Source: RPQJ01 sp963731105 (GTDB lineage: Bacteria; Pseudomonadota; Gammaproteobacteria; Steroidobacterales; Steroidobacteraceae). From it: a DNA stretch of 64,000 bases. A model generated the notes under the pieces. That model made no database searches. It was given only the letters and a program-made list of their open reading frames with translations, and was not told where the DNA came from. Below are positions 36,106 through 46,984 of this stretch, piece by piece (positions within the stretch are counted from its first letter, which is position 1; each line of letters begins with the position of its first letter). The position numbers were made by a program, and so were the translations under genes. The stretch is taken from the NCBI GenBank assembly GCA_963731105.1, contig CAVSUM010000011.1, forward strand, positions 186,001 through 250,000. Reading direction: 5' to 3'.

Positions 36106-37628
36106 ACCAGGATCCAACCGTGGCGAAGTCAACGGTGCCGAACCCGTTCGTGGCGCTGCATCCCAACGACGACGTGTGGATTGCACTGGCGGACGCGCCC
36201 GTGGGCAGCGTCACGCCCGACGGCATTCGTGTCGCCGCCGCCGTCGCGGCCGGCCACAAGGTCGCGCGCCGCGCCGTGGCCCGGGGCCGGCCGGTGCACC
36301 GCTACAACCAGGTGATCGGCTTCGCCAGCACCGACATCGCGCCCGGCGAGCACGTGCACACTCACAATCTCGCCATGGGCGAGGTGCAGCGCGAGCATGC
36401 GTTCTGCGCGGACGCCAGGCCCACCGAGTACGTTGCCGAGCCGCGCAGTTTCTCAGGGTTCCGCCGTGCAGACGGTGGCGTGGCCACGCGCAACTACGTC
36501 GGCGTGATCACCAGCGTGAACTGCTCGGCCACCGCGGCCAAGATGATCGCCGACCACTATCGCGGCCGGCTCGACGCGTTTCCGAACGTCGACGGCGTCA
36601 TTGCGCTCACGCACAAGAGCGGTTGCGGACTCGATGCACCGCTCGAGGGCGTGCGAACCCTGAAGCGCGCGCTGGCGGGCTACGTGCGGCACCCGAATTT
36701 CGCGCACGTGGTCGTGGTGGGCCTCGGCTGCGAGATCACCAACCTCGGCGACATCCTCGACGGCGCGCCCGGCGACTCGCTGTCGATCCAGTCGGCGGGC
36801 GGCACCACCCGGCTGGTGGCCGAGGCGGTGCGGCGCATCGATGCGCTGCTGCCGCGAGCCAATGCGGTCGAGCGCGTGCCGATTCCGCTCGCCGAACTCA
36901 AGCTCGCGATGCAGTGCGGCGGCTCGTCGGGCGTGTCGGGCATCAGCTGCAACCCGGCGCTCGGCCATGCCGTCGACCTGCTGGTGCGCCACGGCGGCAC
37001 GGCGATCCTCTCGGAAACGACCGAGTGCTACGGCGCCGAGCACCTGCTGACGCGGCGCGCGGCCAGCGAGGCGGTGGCCCGCAAGCTGCTCGAGCGCATC
37101 GCATGGTGGGAGAATTTCACCCGGTCGCGCGGGCTCGTGATCGACAACAATCCATCGCCCGGCAACAAGGCGGGCGGGCTCACGACCATCATCGAGAAGT
37201 CGCTGGGATCGGCGGCCAAGGGCGGCACCACGACCCTCAACGAGGTCTACCAGTACGCCGAGCCGGTCGCGGCCGGCCAGGGGCTGGTGTTCATGGACGC
37301 GCCATCGTTCGACCCCGCCGGTGCCACCGCGCAGGTGGCGGGTGGCGCGCAGGTCATGGTGTTCACGACCGATCGCGGCTCGGCGTTCGGCTGCAAGCCC
37401 ACGCCGTCGATCAAGCTCGCCGGCAACACGCGGCTGTTCGAGCACATGCCGGACGACATGGACATCAACACCGGCACCATCCTCGACGGCACCGAGTCGG
37501 TGGAGCAGGTGGGCGAGCGGATCTTCGAGCGCATCATCGCGGTGGCCTCGGGTGAGCGCACCTGCAGCGAGCGGCTCGGCTACGGCGAGGAGGAGTTCTG
37601 CCCCTGGGACCTGGGCGTGATGCTCTGA
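36102..37628 (+). CDS. UxaA family hydrolase (altronate dehydratase-like)
   Basis: A 508-residue fusion of the SAF domain (residues 1-95, HPNDDVWIALADAP) and the large UxaA catalytic domain (GFRRADGGVATRNYVGVITSVNCSATAA, HKSGCGLDAPLEG, GLGCEITN, CGGSSGVSG, ETTECYGAEHLLTRRA, DNNPSPGNKAGGLTTI), members of which dehydrate altronate, galactarate or related sugar acids. The start chosen is GTG 36102, overlapping the can stop (GTGA); GTG 36120 is an alternative. No sugar-acid genes are adjacent, so the substrate is uncertain. Its last 49 bp overlap the convergent hydroxylase gene. Confidence 0.85.
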   Translation: MNQDPTVAKSTVPNPFVALHPNDDVWIALADAPVGSVTPDGIRVAAAVAAGHKVARRAVARGRPVHRYNQVIGFASTDIAPGEHVHTHNLAMGEVQREHAFCADARPTEYVAEPRSFSGFRRADGGVATRNYVGVITSVNCSATAAKMIADHYRGRLDAFPNVDGVIALTHKSGCGLDAPLEGVRTLKRALAGYVRHPNFAHVVVVGLGCEITNLGDILDGAPGDSLSIQSAGGTTRLVAEAVRRIDALLPRANAVERVPIPLAELKLAMQCGGSSGVSGISCNPALGHAVDLLVRHGGTAILSETTECYGAEHLLTRRAASEAVARKLLERIAWWENFTRSRGLVIDNNPSPGNKAGGLTTIIEKSLGSAAKGGTTTLNEVYQYAEPVAAGQGLVFMDAPSFDPAGATAQVAGGAQVMVFTTDRGSAFGCKPTPSIKLAGNTRLFEHMPDDMDINTGTILDGTESVEQVGERIFERIIAVASGERTCSERLGYGEEEFCPWDLGVML

Positions 37629-38791
37629 GCGCCACCCGGGTACGCGTCCACAGCCTCGAAGATAGCAGTCACCGCGCGGCGATCCGCCTCGCTGAGTTCG
37701 GGCCGCCAGATGTCGAAGATCAGCACCACGCGGTCCTCGGCGCTGTCGTTCCAGGCCTCGTGCTCGATCGAGTCGTCGAACACCAGCAGCTTGCCTTCCT
37801 CCCAGGCCCGCGTCTCGTTGCCGACGCGGAAGCCGCTCGGCTGCGGCACGATCAGCGGCAGGTGGCAGATCAGCCGCGCGTTCATCACGCCGGCGTGCGG
37901 CGGAATGCGCGCGCCGGGACGCAGCAGCGAGAACAGGATCGACGGTGCGCGCGTGGTGATGTGCGGCAGCGGCACGGCGCGCATCGCCTCCATGGTGCGT
38001 GGGCAGCGGTCGGCGATGCCGGGCACCGGCCCGCCTTTCTCCCAAAGGTAGAGGGTGCTCCACTGCGGATTGTCGACCAGCCCGTGGTAGCCGCTCGGCG
38101 GCCGGTTCGGGTCCGACACCATGTAGGGCCGGAACAGGCCGTCCTGCTCGAGCAGCGCGTACAGCTCGCGGCGGATGTCGGCGGTGGCGGCCTCGACGAC
38201 CGCCGCCCACTCGAATTGCTCGCGCTCGTAGAACTGGATCTGCGGCAGGCCCGGGAAATAGTACGTCGAGGGCTGCTGCAGGTAGACGCGCTTCTCGCCG
38301 AACAGGATGTCGAGCGACTGCTGGAAGTGCTTGCCGCGTTGCCCGCGGGTGATGCCGGCGCGCTCGAGCGATGCTTCGAGGTGCGCCCGATAGCGCTGGT
38401 CCGCTTGTGCCGAGGCCCGGCGCACGCGCTCGACCTCGGCGGCGAGATCGGCCGGCAACTTCGCGCCACCTGCGTCGGCGGCCCGCAGCGCCGCCTTGTA
38501 AAAGCTGCTCGCGCCGCGGTCGTCGCCGGCGTCCGCCTTGAGGTCGCCCTTCAGGATCAGGGCGCGGATCGCGCGCGGCTCGAGCTTCAGCACCTCGTCG
38601 AGTGCGCGCTCCTCGGCAACCCGGTCACCGAGGCGCCGCAGCGCCGTGGCCAGGATCAACCAGATCTGTGCATTGGCACGCCCGGTCGCAGTGACCCGCT
38701 CCAGCCCGGTGCGGGCAGCCGCGGCATCGCCGCGCTGCAGTGCGGCCACCGAGTCTCGTACCAGTGCTTCGGCTTCGGCAGGGTTCAGCAT
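37580..38791 (-). CDS. TPR and aspartyl/asparaginyl beta-hydroxylase domain protein
   Basis: A 403-residue protein with N-terminal TPR-like helices (residues 1-125, including WLILATALRRLGDRVAEERALDEVL) and a C-terminal 2-oxoglutarate/Fe(II) hydroxylase of the AspH family. Iron and cosubstrate residues are visible: HAGVMNARLICHLPL and the second His in FDDSIEHEAWNDS, followed by VVLIFDIWRPEL with the conserved Arg. Similar bacterial proteins hydroxylate Asp/Asn side chains or small substrates; the target here is unknown. Start at 38791 (MLNPAEAEAL). Encoded 32 bp behind the transporter gene. Confidence 0.85.
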   Translation of the reverse strand: MLNPAEAEALVRDSVAALQRGDAAAARTGLERVTATGRANAQIWLILATALRRLGDRVAEERALDEVLKLEPRAIRALILKGDLKADAGDDRGASSFYKAALRAADAGGAKLPADLAAEVERVRRASAQADQRYRAHLEASLERAGITRGQRGKHFQQSLDILFGEKRVYLQQPSTYYFPGLPQIQFYEREQFEWAAVVEAATADIRRELYALLEQDGLFRPYMVSDPNRPPSGYHGLVDNPQWSTLYLWEKGGPVPGIADRCPRTMEAMRAVPLPHITTRAPSILFSLLRPGARIPPHAGVMNARLICHLPLIVPQPSGFRVGNETRAWEEGKLLVFDDSIEHEAWNDSAEDRVVLIFDIWRPELSEADRRAVTAIFEAVDAYPGGAQSITPRSQGQNSSSP

Positions 38792-38823
38792 CGTGGGATG
38801 GGAAATCGAAAGGCCCCCGGCTG

Positions 38824-40152
38824 TCAAGGCGACGGTGCGGCCTCGGCCGAGAGCGTGTGGTGCCGTCGCGCGAGGCGGACGATCAGCAGCAGCCAGAGCA
38901 GGCCGACGACCAGGTTCACGACGGCGAAGCCCTGCACGCCGAGCGCAACGCGAGTGCCAAGGTAGACCAGCGCTGCCGACCCGACGTCGCCGGCACGCAC
39001 GACGAACGTGTCGATGGCGGCCTTGCCCTTGTACTTGGCGTCGCGCGAGGTCGGCAGGAACAACGCCTGTTGCAGCGTGTTCTGCAGGGAATACTCGGTG
39101 CTGTTCTCGACCACCTTCACGGCTGCGAGCAGTCCGAGCAGCGGCAGCAGTGCCACGGCTCCGTAGCCCATCAGCACGAACAGCGGCAGCACGAACAGTG
39201 CGCGCTCGAGGCCCGCCCAGCGGAACAGCCTGGCCACCAGCAGCAGCTGCGCGAGCGACGTGAGCACGCTGATCGCCGTCTGGAAGTTGCCGTAGAACAC
39301 CCCGATCCAGATGCGGCGTGCCGACTCCGTGTCCGCTGCACCCACCGCCGCCGCTGCGGCCGCGCGGCTCACGAGTTCGGCCAGCATGTAGTCGCCGGTG
39401 GTGTTCACGACGTTCACCAGCAGCACGGCGCCCGCAATCAGCAGCAGGTAACGGTCGCGCAGCAGCAGCGTGAACCCGCTGTGGGGATCGTGCGTGACGC
39501 GGGACCGGATACCTGCGCGCGCGCCGGCCCCGTCCCGGCTACGCCAGGCGCGCGCGCCGGACGCCGTCAGCGCCATGCAGCCGAGGACCAGCGCTGCCGC
39601 GACCAGCATCAGCCCGAAGGGCCCCAGCGTCGCGATGCCCTGCGCCGCGACCTGTGCACCGGCGATCGCGCCGAGCGTGCCGCCGATCGCGATCAGCGGA
39701 AACAGTCGCGCGCCCTCGGCCTCGCTGAGCAGGTCGTTCGCCAGCGACCAGAACTGGGCAATGCTCATCGTGCTGAAGATGCCGAGCCAGACGAAGAACG
39801 CGAAGCCGACGTGCGCGCCGGCGAGGCCGAGCCCGGCGAAGGCGAGCAGCGAAGCGACGAAGAACAGGAACACGTAGTTGACCAGCGCCGACGGTGCCAT
39901 GCGGTTGGCGAGCGCGCTGTACATCGGCACCACGAGCACCAGCAGGCCCGCCTGCACAGCCCGCGCGTAGCTGCGGCTCACGGCCCCGCCGGTGGCGAGG
40001 ATCAGCGGCTCGCGGATCACCTTGAGGATGTAGTAGGCGGAGAGCAGCAGGAACAGGCCGGCGACGAAGCGCAACACGGCTGGCCACTCGCCGGCGTCGA
40101 CGTCGGCGCCGGCCAGGCGTTGCAGGGCGCGGGCGGCACGAACGGGCATCAT
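38824..40152 (-). CDS. MFS-like transporter of the ATP:ADP antiporter (AAA) family
   Basis: A 442-residue membrane protein with about 12 hydrophobic helices. The N-terminal stretch FLLLSAYYILKVIREPLI and TMSIAQFWSLANDLLSEAEGARLFPLIAIGGTLGAIAG place it in the NTP/NDP exchange-related branch of the major facilitator superfamily. Free-living bacteria often have such homologues, and whether they carry nucleotides is not established. TPR-AspH gene lies directly downstream; a role shared with it is only a guess. Confidence 0.75.
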   Translation of the reverse strand: MMPVRAARALQRLAGADVDAGEWPAVLRFVAGLFLLLSAYYILKVIREPLILATGGAVSRSYARAVQAGLLVLVVPMYSALANRMAPSALVNYVFLFFVASLLAFAGLGLAGAHVGFAFFVWLGIFSTMSIAQFWSLANDLLSEAEGARLFPLIAIGGTLGAIAGAQVAAQGIATLGPFGLMLVAAALVLGCMALTASGARAWRSRDGAGARAGIRSRVTHDPHSGFTLLLRDRYLLLIAGAVLLVNVVNTTGDYMLAELVSRAAAAAAVGAADTESARRIWIGVFYGNFQTAISVLTSLAQLLLVARLFRWAGLERALFVLPLFVLMGYGAVALLPLLGLLAAVKVVENSTEYSLQNTLQQALFLPTSRDAKYKGKAAIDTFVVRAGDVGSAALVYLGTRVALGVQGFAVVNLVVGLLWLLLIVRLARRHHTLSAEAAPSP

Positions 40153-40230
40153 TGGAATGATACCCGCGGGCTATGTCCGCTCGCGGCGCAGCCGTACAAG
40201 TCCGGAGGCCGGTAGGTAACCACACAAAGG

Positions 40231-40254
40231 ACGAGGCCCCTTGCGGGGCCTCGT
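40231..40254 (-). terminator. rpoD: Hairpin behind rpoD, likely terminator
   Basis: A perfect 10-bp stem (ACGAGGCCCC/GGGGCCTCGT, loop of 4) lies 21 bp after the rpoD stop, followed on the minus strand by CCTTTGTG. The T-tract is short, but the stem and position between two genes support termination of the macromolecular synthesis operon. Confidence 0.6.
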
Positions 40255-40275
40255 TGGTCGGCGCTGCGGACCGGA

Positions 40276-42555
<2,280 letters not shown>

Positions 42556-42626
42556 GATGGGCGCCTCAAGAGGGGAGTGAATAAAAGAGCGGGATTATAC
42601 CACCCCTCGACCGCCGTCGGCCGGGG

Positions 42627-44444
42627 TTATTTCGGGGCCGCGCTCCGGCCGTGCTGGCCCTTGGTCCGCAGCAATCCCTGCAGTTCGGCCTTCTCGGCCG
42701 CGTTCAACGGCTCCTCGCGCGCCTTGTCCTCGAGGACCTGCAGGCGGACCAGCGAGTGCTCCGTGACCAGGCGCTCCAGCGCCGAGCGGATCTCGGCCGC
42801 CGCGGCCGTCTCGTCCGGAACCAGGCACTCACCCGTGGCCAGCTTCTCGAGCGGACCGTGTTCCGGGCGATCGCGCCAGCGCTCGAGCAACGCGGCGGTC
42901 GTGGGGACCGGGTCCTCGCGCAGCTGTGCCAGCAGCTCGACCAGCAGCGGGATGCCCGGCCGGTCGATGCCCTCGAGCGCGTCGTTGAGGGGCACGGCCG
43001 CGCCGGCCCCCGGGAAGTGCACCAGCAGACTGATCGCCTGGCGGACGAGGTTGCCGCGGCCGGCCGCGGCAGGAGCGAGCGTGCGCCTCGCGCGCGACAC
43101 TGCGGGCGCCTCGGCTCGCGACGGGCCGGGTGGCGGGGTGCCGCTGTCGAGCAGTTCGGCCAGCCGCGGCGCCGGCATGCGCACCGCCTCGGCGAGCTGG
43201 CCGACCAGCAGCTCGCGGTAGACGTCGGACGGGATGCGTCGCACCAGCGGCCGCGCCAGCTCCACGAGCTTCGCCCGGCCGTCGACGCTGGTGCCGTCCG
43301 TCCGGCTCGCGAGCTCGCGGATCAGGTAGTCCGACAACGGCAGGGCGCTGGCGAGGCGCGCCTCGAACGCGACCGCGCCTTCTTCCCGGACCAGCGTGTC
43401 CGGGTCGTGTCCCTCGGGGAGGAACAGGAAGCGCACCTGCCGGCCCTGCTTCACCTCGCCGACGGCGTTCTCCAGCGCGCGCCACGCGGCCGCACGGCCG
43501 GCGCGGTCGCCGTCGAAGCAGAACACGACCTCGCCCACCAGCCGGAAGATGCGCTGCAGGTGGTCGGGCGTGGTGGCAGTGCCGAGCGTGGCCACCGCGT
43601 AGGTGACGCCCGCCTGGTGCAGGCTCACCACGTCCATGTAGCCCTCGACCACCAGCAGTCGCTGCAGCGTGCGCGTCGCCTGCCGCGCCTCGAACAGGCC
43701 GTACAGCTCGCGGCCCTTGTGGAACAGCTCGGTCTCGGGCGAGTTCAGGTACTTGGGCTCGCCGCTGTCGAGCACGCGGCCGCCGAAGCCGATCGTGCGC
43801 CCGCGCGTGTCGCGGATCGGGAACATGACCCGGTCGCGGAAGCGGTCGTAGCAACCTGCCGCCGTGCCGCGCTCGGCGTCCGGCTGCCGTTCGATCACGA
43901 GGCCTGCGCGCAGCAGGACCTGCCGCTCGTCGTCGCTGGTGCCGTAGCGATCGAGCAGCGCGTCCCAGCGTGCGGGCGCGTAGCCGATGCCGAAGCGCTG
44001 GATGATCTCCGCATTCAGGCCGCGCCGGGCGAGGTAGTCGCGCGCCTTCGGCTCGCCGCTCAGCGACTGCCGGAAAAAGAGCGCCGCGCGCTCCAGCGCG
44101 ACGTACAGCTCGTCGTGCGGCTGCTGCGGCGCCGCCGTGCCGCCTTCGCGCGGCACCTCGAGGCCGGCGCGCGCGGCGAGATCCTCCACGGCCTCGACGA
44201 AACTCGTGTGGTCGTACTCCATCATGAAGCCGAGCGCCGTGCCGTGCGCGCCGCAACCGAAGCAGTGGTAGAACTGCTTGTCGGGGCTCACGGTGAACGA
44301 CGGGGTCTTCTCGTCGTGGAACGGGCAGCAGGCCTTGTACTCGCGCCCGGCGCGCTTCAGCTGCACGCGGCTGCCGATCACCTCGATGATGTCGGTGCGG
44401 GCAATCAGCTCGTCGATGAAGTGCTGGGGGATGCGGCCGGCCAC
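42627..44444 (-). CDS. dnaG: DNA primase DnaG
   Basis: A 605-residue primase that makes RNA primers at the replication fork. Zinc domain with Cys40, His43, Cys61 and Cys64 (CCPFHDEKT...YHCFGCGAHG); RNA polymerase/TOPRIM core with the catalytic Glu in LLVVEGYMDVVSLHQAG and VFCFDGDRAGRAAA; helical C-terminal domain for the DnaB helicase. GTG 44444 (VAGRIPQHFIDELI) is chosen because it aligns with the family start. Just upstream is a four-fold 7-bp repeat, and beyond that a composite palindromic repeat that separates dnaG from yqeY. Confidence 0.95.
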   Translation of the reverse strand: MAGRIPQHFIDELIARTDIIEVIGSRVQLKRAGREYKACCPFHDEKTPSFTVSPDKQFYHCFGCGAHGTALGFMMEYDHTSFVEAVEDLAARAGLEVPREGGTAAPQQPHDELYVALERAALFFRQSLSGEPKARDYLARRGLNAEIIQRFGIGYAPARWDALLDRYGTSDDERQVLLRAGLVIERQPDAERGTAAGCYDRFRDRVMFPIRDTRGRTIGFGGRVLDSGEPKYLNSPETELFHKGRELYGLFEARQATRTLQRLLVVEGYMDVVSLHQAGVTYAVATLGTATTPDHLQRIFRLVGEVVFCFDGDRAGRAAAWRALENAVGEVKQGRQVRFLFLPEGHDPDTLVREEGAVAFEARLASALPLSDYLIRELASRTDGTSVDGRAKLVELARPLVRRIPSDVYRELLVGQLAEAVRMPAPRLAELLDSGTPPPGPSRAEAPAVSRARRTLAPAAAGRGNLVRQAISLLVHFPGAGAAVPLNDALEGIDRPGIPLLVELLAQLREDPVPTTAALLERWRDRPEHGPLEKLATGECLVPDETAAAAEIRSALERLVTEHSLVRLQVLEDKAREEPLNAAEKAELQGLLRTKGQHGRSAAPK

Positions 44445-44452
44445 TGGGGGAA

Positions 44453-44480
44453 GCGGATAGCGGATAGCGGATAGCGGATA
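44453..44480. repeat. Tandem heptamer (TATCCGC) x4 in front of dnaG
   Basis: Four exact copies of the 7-mer, TATCCGC on the dnaG strand, end 9 nt before the GTG start. The same heptamer stands in front of folB at 46951-46978. No canonical Shine-Dalgarno sequence is visible between the repeats and the start codon. Confidence 0.85.
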
Positions 44481-44566
44481 GTGGGGCGGCGGCGGCGGCG
44501 CGGCAAGGTGGCAGCGACGCGTCTTCGGATCGGTGCCACGACTCGGAATCAGACGCGCGGTTGAGG

Positions 44567-45004
44567 GCGGGCTTTGCGGGTCTGCCCCGGCTCGCGAAGA
44601 AAAATGCTCGCCGGAAGAGCACCCGCAAAGCCCGCTCGACACCAGGCGCCTGAGCTACGTAAATCGGGGACATTCTCCTATTTCGGCGTTGCGAAATAGG
44701 AGAATGTCCCCGATTTACGTAGCACGGCGCACGCAGCGTCCGCCGGGCCCCGCCGCACCATCGCGGCGGGTTGAAAGCTGGGTTGAACGCCAACCACCGC
44801 GATCCACCGCGGCCGGATCAGGGCCGTTCCTGGCGCACTTTCCGGCTACGTGCGCCGTGCGAGTGATCGGCGAGCGGGTGTCACCGCACTTTGCCGGCGT
44901 GCCGTTCCTCGCCGATCAGTCGCTCAGGCGCGTGCCAGGGGACGGGTCTGGGGTGTTGTTCCGGCGAGCGCATTTTTCTTCGCGAATCGGAACAACACGC
45001 CAGA
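44567..45004. repeat. Composite palindromic element, copy 1
   Basis: Order of parts: hairpin H1 (44567-44635; 15-bp arms around the core CTCGCGAAGAAAAATGCTCG); AGGCGCCTGAGC; hairpin H2 (44656-44721; two perfect 30-bp arms containing GGGGACATTCTCCTA, loop GCGTTG); GCACGGCGCACG (44722-44733); about 115 bp of less ordered sequence; the inverse CGTGCGCCGTGC (44849-44860); a smaller GATCGGCGAG/CTCGCCGATC pair; the inverse GCTCAGGCGC (44922-44931); and hairpin H1-prime (44947-45004), with the same core on the other strand. The ends are thus inverted copies. No ORF of credible coding quality lies inside. It fills the 44445-45109 gap between dnaG and yqeY; copy 2 is at 53019-53449. Confidence 0.88.
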
Positions 45005-45109
45005 GGCGGCCACGCCACTCGGCCGACGCTGGAACGCGGCGAGCAACGCGACGCCGCGACAAACTGGGTAAATCGAGTCGCACCGGGCATCGCCCAGTGC
45101 GCAGCCGGA

Positions 45110-45556
45110 TCAGGCGGAGAGGGCGGCCTTGATGCGGGCGCTCACCGCGCCCATGTCGGCGCGGCCCGCGGCCTTGGCCTTCACCACCGCCATGACCTTG
45201 CCCATGTCCTTGACGGACGCGGCACCGGTGGCAGCGATGGCTTCGTTGATCAGGGCGTCGACCTCGGCGGCGGAGAGCTGGGTCGGCAGGTAGGCCTGCA
45301 GCAGCACGATCTCGGCCAGTTCCTTGTCGGCGAGATCCTGGCGGCCGCCCTGTTCGAACTGGACAACCGATTCCTTGCGCTGCTTGACCATCTTCTCGAG
45401 CACCGCGATCACCTGCGCGTCGTCGAGCACGATGCGCTCGTCGACTTCACGCTGCTTGATCGCGGCCTGCACCATGCGGATGGTCGAGAGGCGCTCCTTC
45501 TCGCCGGCCCGCATGGCGGCCTTCATGTCCTCGGTGATGCGCTCTTTGAGCGTCAC
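45110..45556 (-). CDS. yqeY: GatB/YqeY domain protein
   Basis: A 148-residue cytosolic protein of the YqeY family, related to the tail domain of the GatB amidotransferase subunit and thought to contact tRNA. Conserved: ITEDMKAAMRAGEKERLSTIRMVQAAIKQ, ELAEIVLLQAYLPTQLS and KDMGKVMAVVKAKAAGRADMG. Situated between rpsU and dnaG as in many proteobacteria, 13 bp after rpsU. The repeat element follows about 105 bp downstream. Confidence 0.94.
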   Translation of the reverse strand: MTLKERITEDMKAAMRAGEKERLSTIRMVQAAIKQREVDERIVLDDAQVIAVLEKMVKQRKESVVQFEQGGRQDLADKELAEIVLLQAYLPTQLSAAEVDALINEAIAATGAASVKDMGKVMAVVKAKAAGRADMGAVSARIKAALSA

Positions 45557-45569
45557 GGGACACGCAACC

Positions 45570-45788
45570 TCAGTAGTTGCGGGCGCGCGGAGCCCCGAAG
45601 TCGCGCATGCCGCGCTTCTGGTGACGCTTCACCGCCGCGGCCTTCTTGCGTTTCCGCTCCTGGGTGGGCTTCTCGTAGAATTCGCGACGCCGCAGCTCGG
45701 TCAGCACGCCGGCCTTTTCGCAGGCACGCTTGAACCGGCGCAGGGCGGCATCGAAATATTCGTTCTCACGAACGCGAACGCTGGGCAT
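45570..45788 (-). CDS. rpsU: 30S ribosomal protein S21
   Basis: A 72-residue, strongly basic protein that binds the small subunit near the mRNA exit site and aids initiation. The start MPSVRVRENEYFDAALRRFKRACEKAGVL and C-terminal KKAAAVKRHQKR are the family pattern. First gene of the macromolecular synthesis operon; divergent from tsaD. Confidence 0.97.
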   Translation of the reverse strand: MPSVRVRENEYFDAALRRFKRACEKAGVLTELRRREFYEKPTQERKRKKAAAVKRHQKRGMRDFGAPRARNY

Positions 45789-45897
45789 CGCAACCTCGTC
45801 GAGGGTCTGGTCAGGTCAGACCGGCCTTGGCCCTGGGGGCGCATTGCCGGTAAAAAGGACCGCGAATTTTAGAGAGCGCGGCCGGGAAATGCAAAGC

Positions 45898-46915
45898 ATG
45901 CGAGTGTTGGGGCTCGAAACCTCCTGCGACGAGACCGCGGTGGCCGTCTATGACGGTGCCGCCGGCCTGCTCGCGCACGAGGTCTACAGCCAGGTGGAGC
46001 TGCACGCGGCCTACGGCGGCGTGGTGCCGGAGCTGGCGTCGCGCGACCACCTGCGCAAGTTATTGCCATTGCTCAGGAAAGTGCTCGAGCGAGTCCGGTG
46101 GCTCCGAGGCCATCCAGGGCGTCGCGTACACCAGCGGCCCCGGTCTCGTCGGCGCCCTGCTGGTCGGCGCGGCGGTGGCCCGCAGCCTGGCGTTTGCCTG
46201 GCGGGTGCCCTGCACCGGGGTGCACCACATGGAGGGGCACCTGCTCGCGCCGCTGCTCGAGGCCGAGCCGCCGGAATTCCCGTTCGTCGCGTTGCTGGTG
46301 TCGGGCGGCCACACGCTGCTGGCCCGGGTCGAGGGCGTGGGGCGCTACGAAATCCTGGGCAGCTCGCTCGACGATGCCGCGGGCGAGGCGTTCGACAAGA
46401 CCGCCAAGCTGCTCGGCCTCGGCTATCCGGGCGGGCCGCAGCTCGCGGCGCTTGCGGAGCGCGGTCGGCCGGACGTGTTCCGTTTCCCGCGGCCCCTCAC
46501 CGAGCGCCCGGGTCTCGATTTCAGCTTCAGCGGCCTGAAGACCGCCGTGGTCGTGGCCCTGCGCGGGCGCGATCTCGACGACCAGGGGCGCGCCGACGCG
46601 GCCCGGGCCTTCGAGGAGGCCGTCGTCGACACGCTGGTCATCAAGTGCCAGCGCGCGCTGGAGGCGACCGACGCGCGCACGCTGGTGGTGGCCGGGGGCG
46701 TCGGCGCGAACCGTCGCCTGCGCGCCCGCATGCTGGCCATGGGCGAGCACCAGGGCGTGCGGGTCGTGTACCCGCGCGTCGAGTTCTGCACCGACAACGC
46801 GGCGATGATCGCGCTGCTCGGTCACCTGCGGCTCGCGGCCGGCCAGCGCGACGACCTCGCGATCCGCGCCCGCGCCCGCTGGCCCATGACCGAGCTCGTC
46901 CCGCCCGGCGCGTAG
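45898..46915 (+). CDS. tsaD: tRNA N6-threonylcarbamoyladenosine transferase TsaD, frameshifted as read
   Basis: TsaD attaches threonylcarbamoyl to A37 of ANN-decoding tRNAs and is essential in most bacteria. First frame: MRVLGLETSCDETAVAVYD through PELASRDHLRKLLPLLRKVLE; second frame from SEAIQGVAYTSGPGLVGALLVG, then HHMEGHL with the metal-binding His pair, LLVSGGHT, DDAAGEAFDKTAKLLGLGYPGGP and VAGGVGANRRLR. The frame changes at about 46085-46100, consistent with one extra base; corrected length 338 (E. coli 337). An essential gene cannot be dead, so this is almost surely an error in the sequence. Start at the second ATG (45898) by homology. Confidence 0.92.
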
Positions 46916-46950
46916 CCGCCACACTGGCGGCGAGCCGCAATCCTCTTCAC

Positions 46951-46978
46951 TATCCGCTACCCACTATCCGCTATCCGC
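46951..46978. repeat. TATCCGC heptamers in front of folB
   Basis: Three copies of TATCCGC (46951-46957, 46965-46971, 46972-46978) end 6 nt before the folB ATG. The same heptamer occurs four times in front of dnaG, also right before the start codon. Confidence 0.8.
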
Positions 46979-46984
46979 CTCCCC

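Noticed and set aside
44737..44860. Possible small genes inside the composite repeat
   Set aside because: Short frames made of inverted-repeat sequence, not shared between the two copies.
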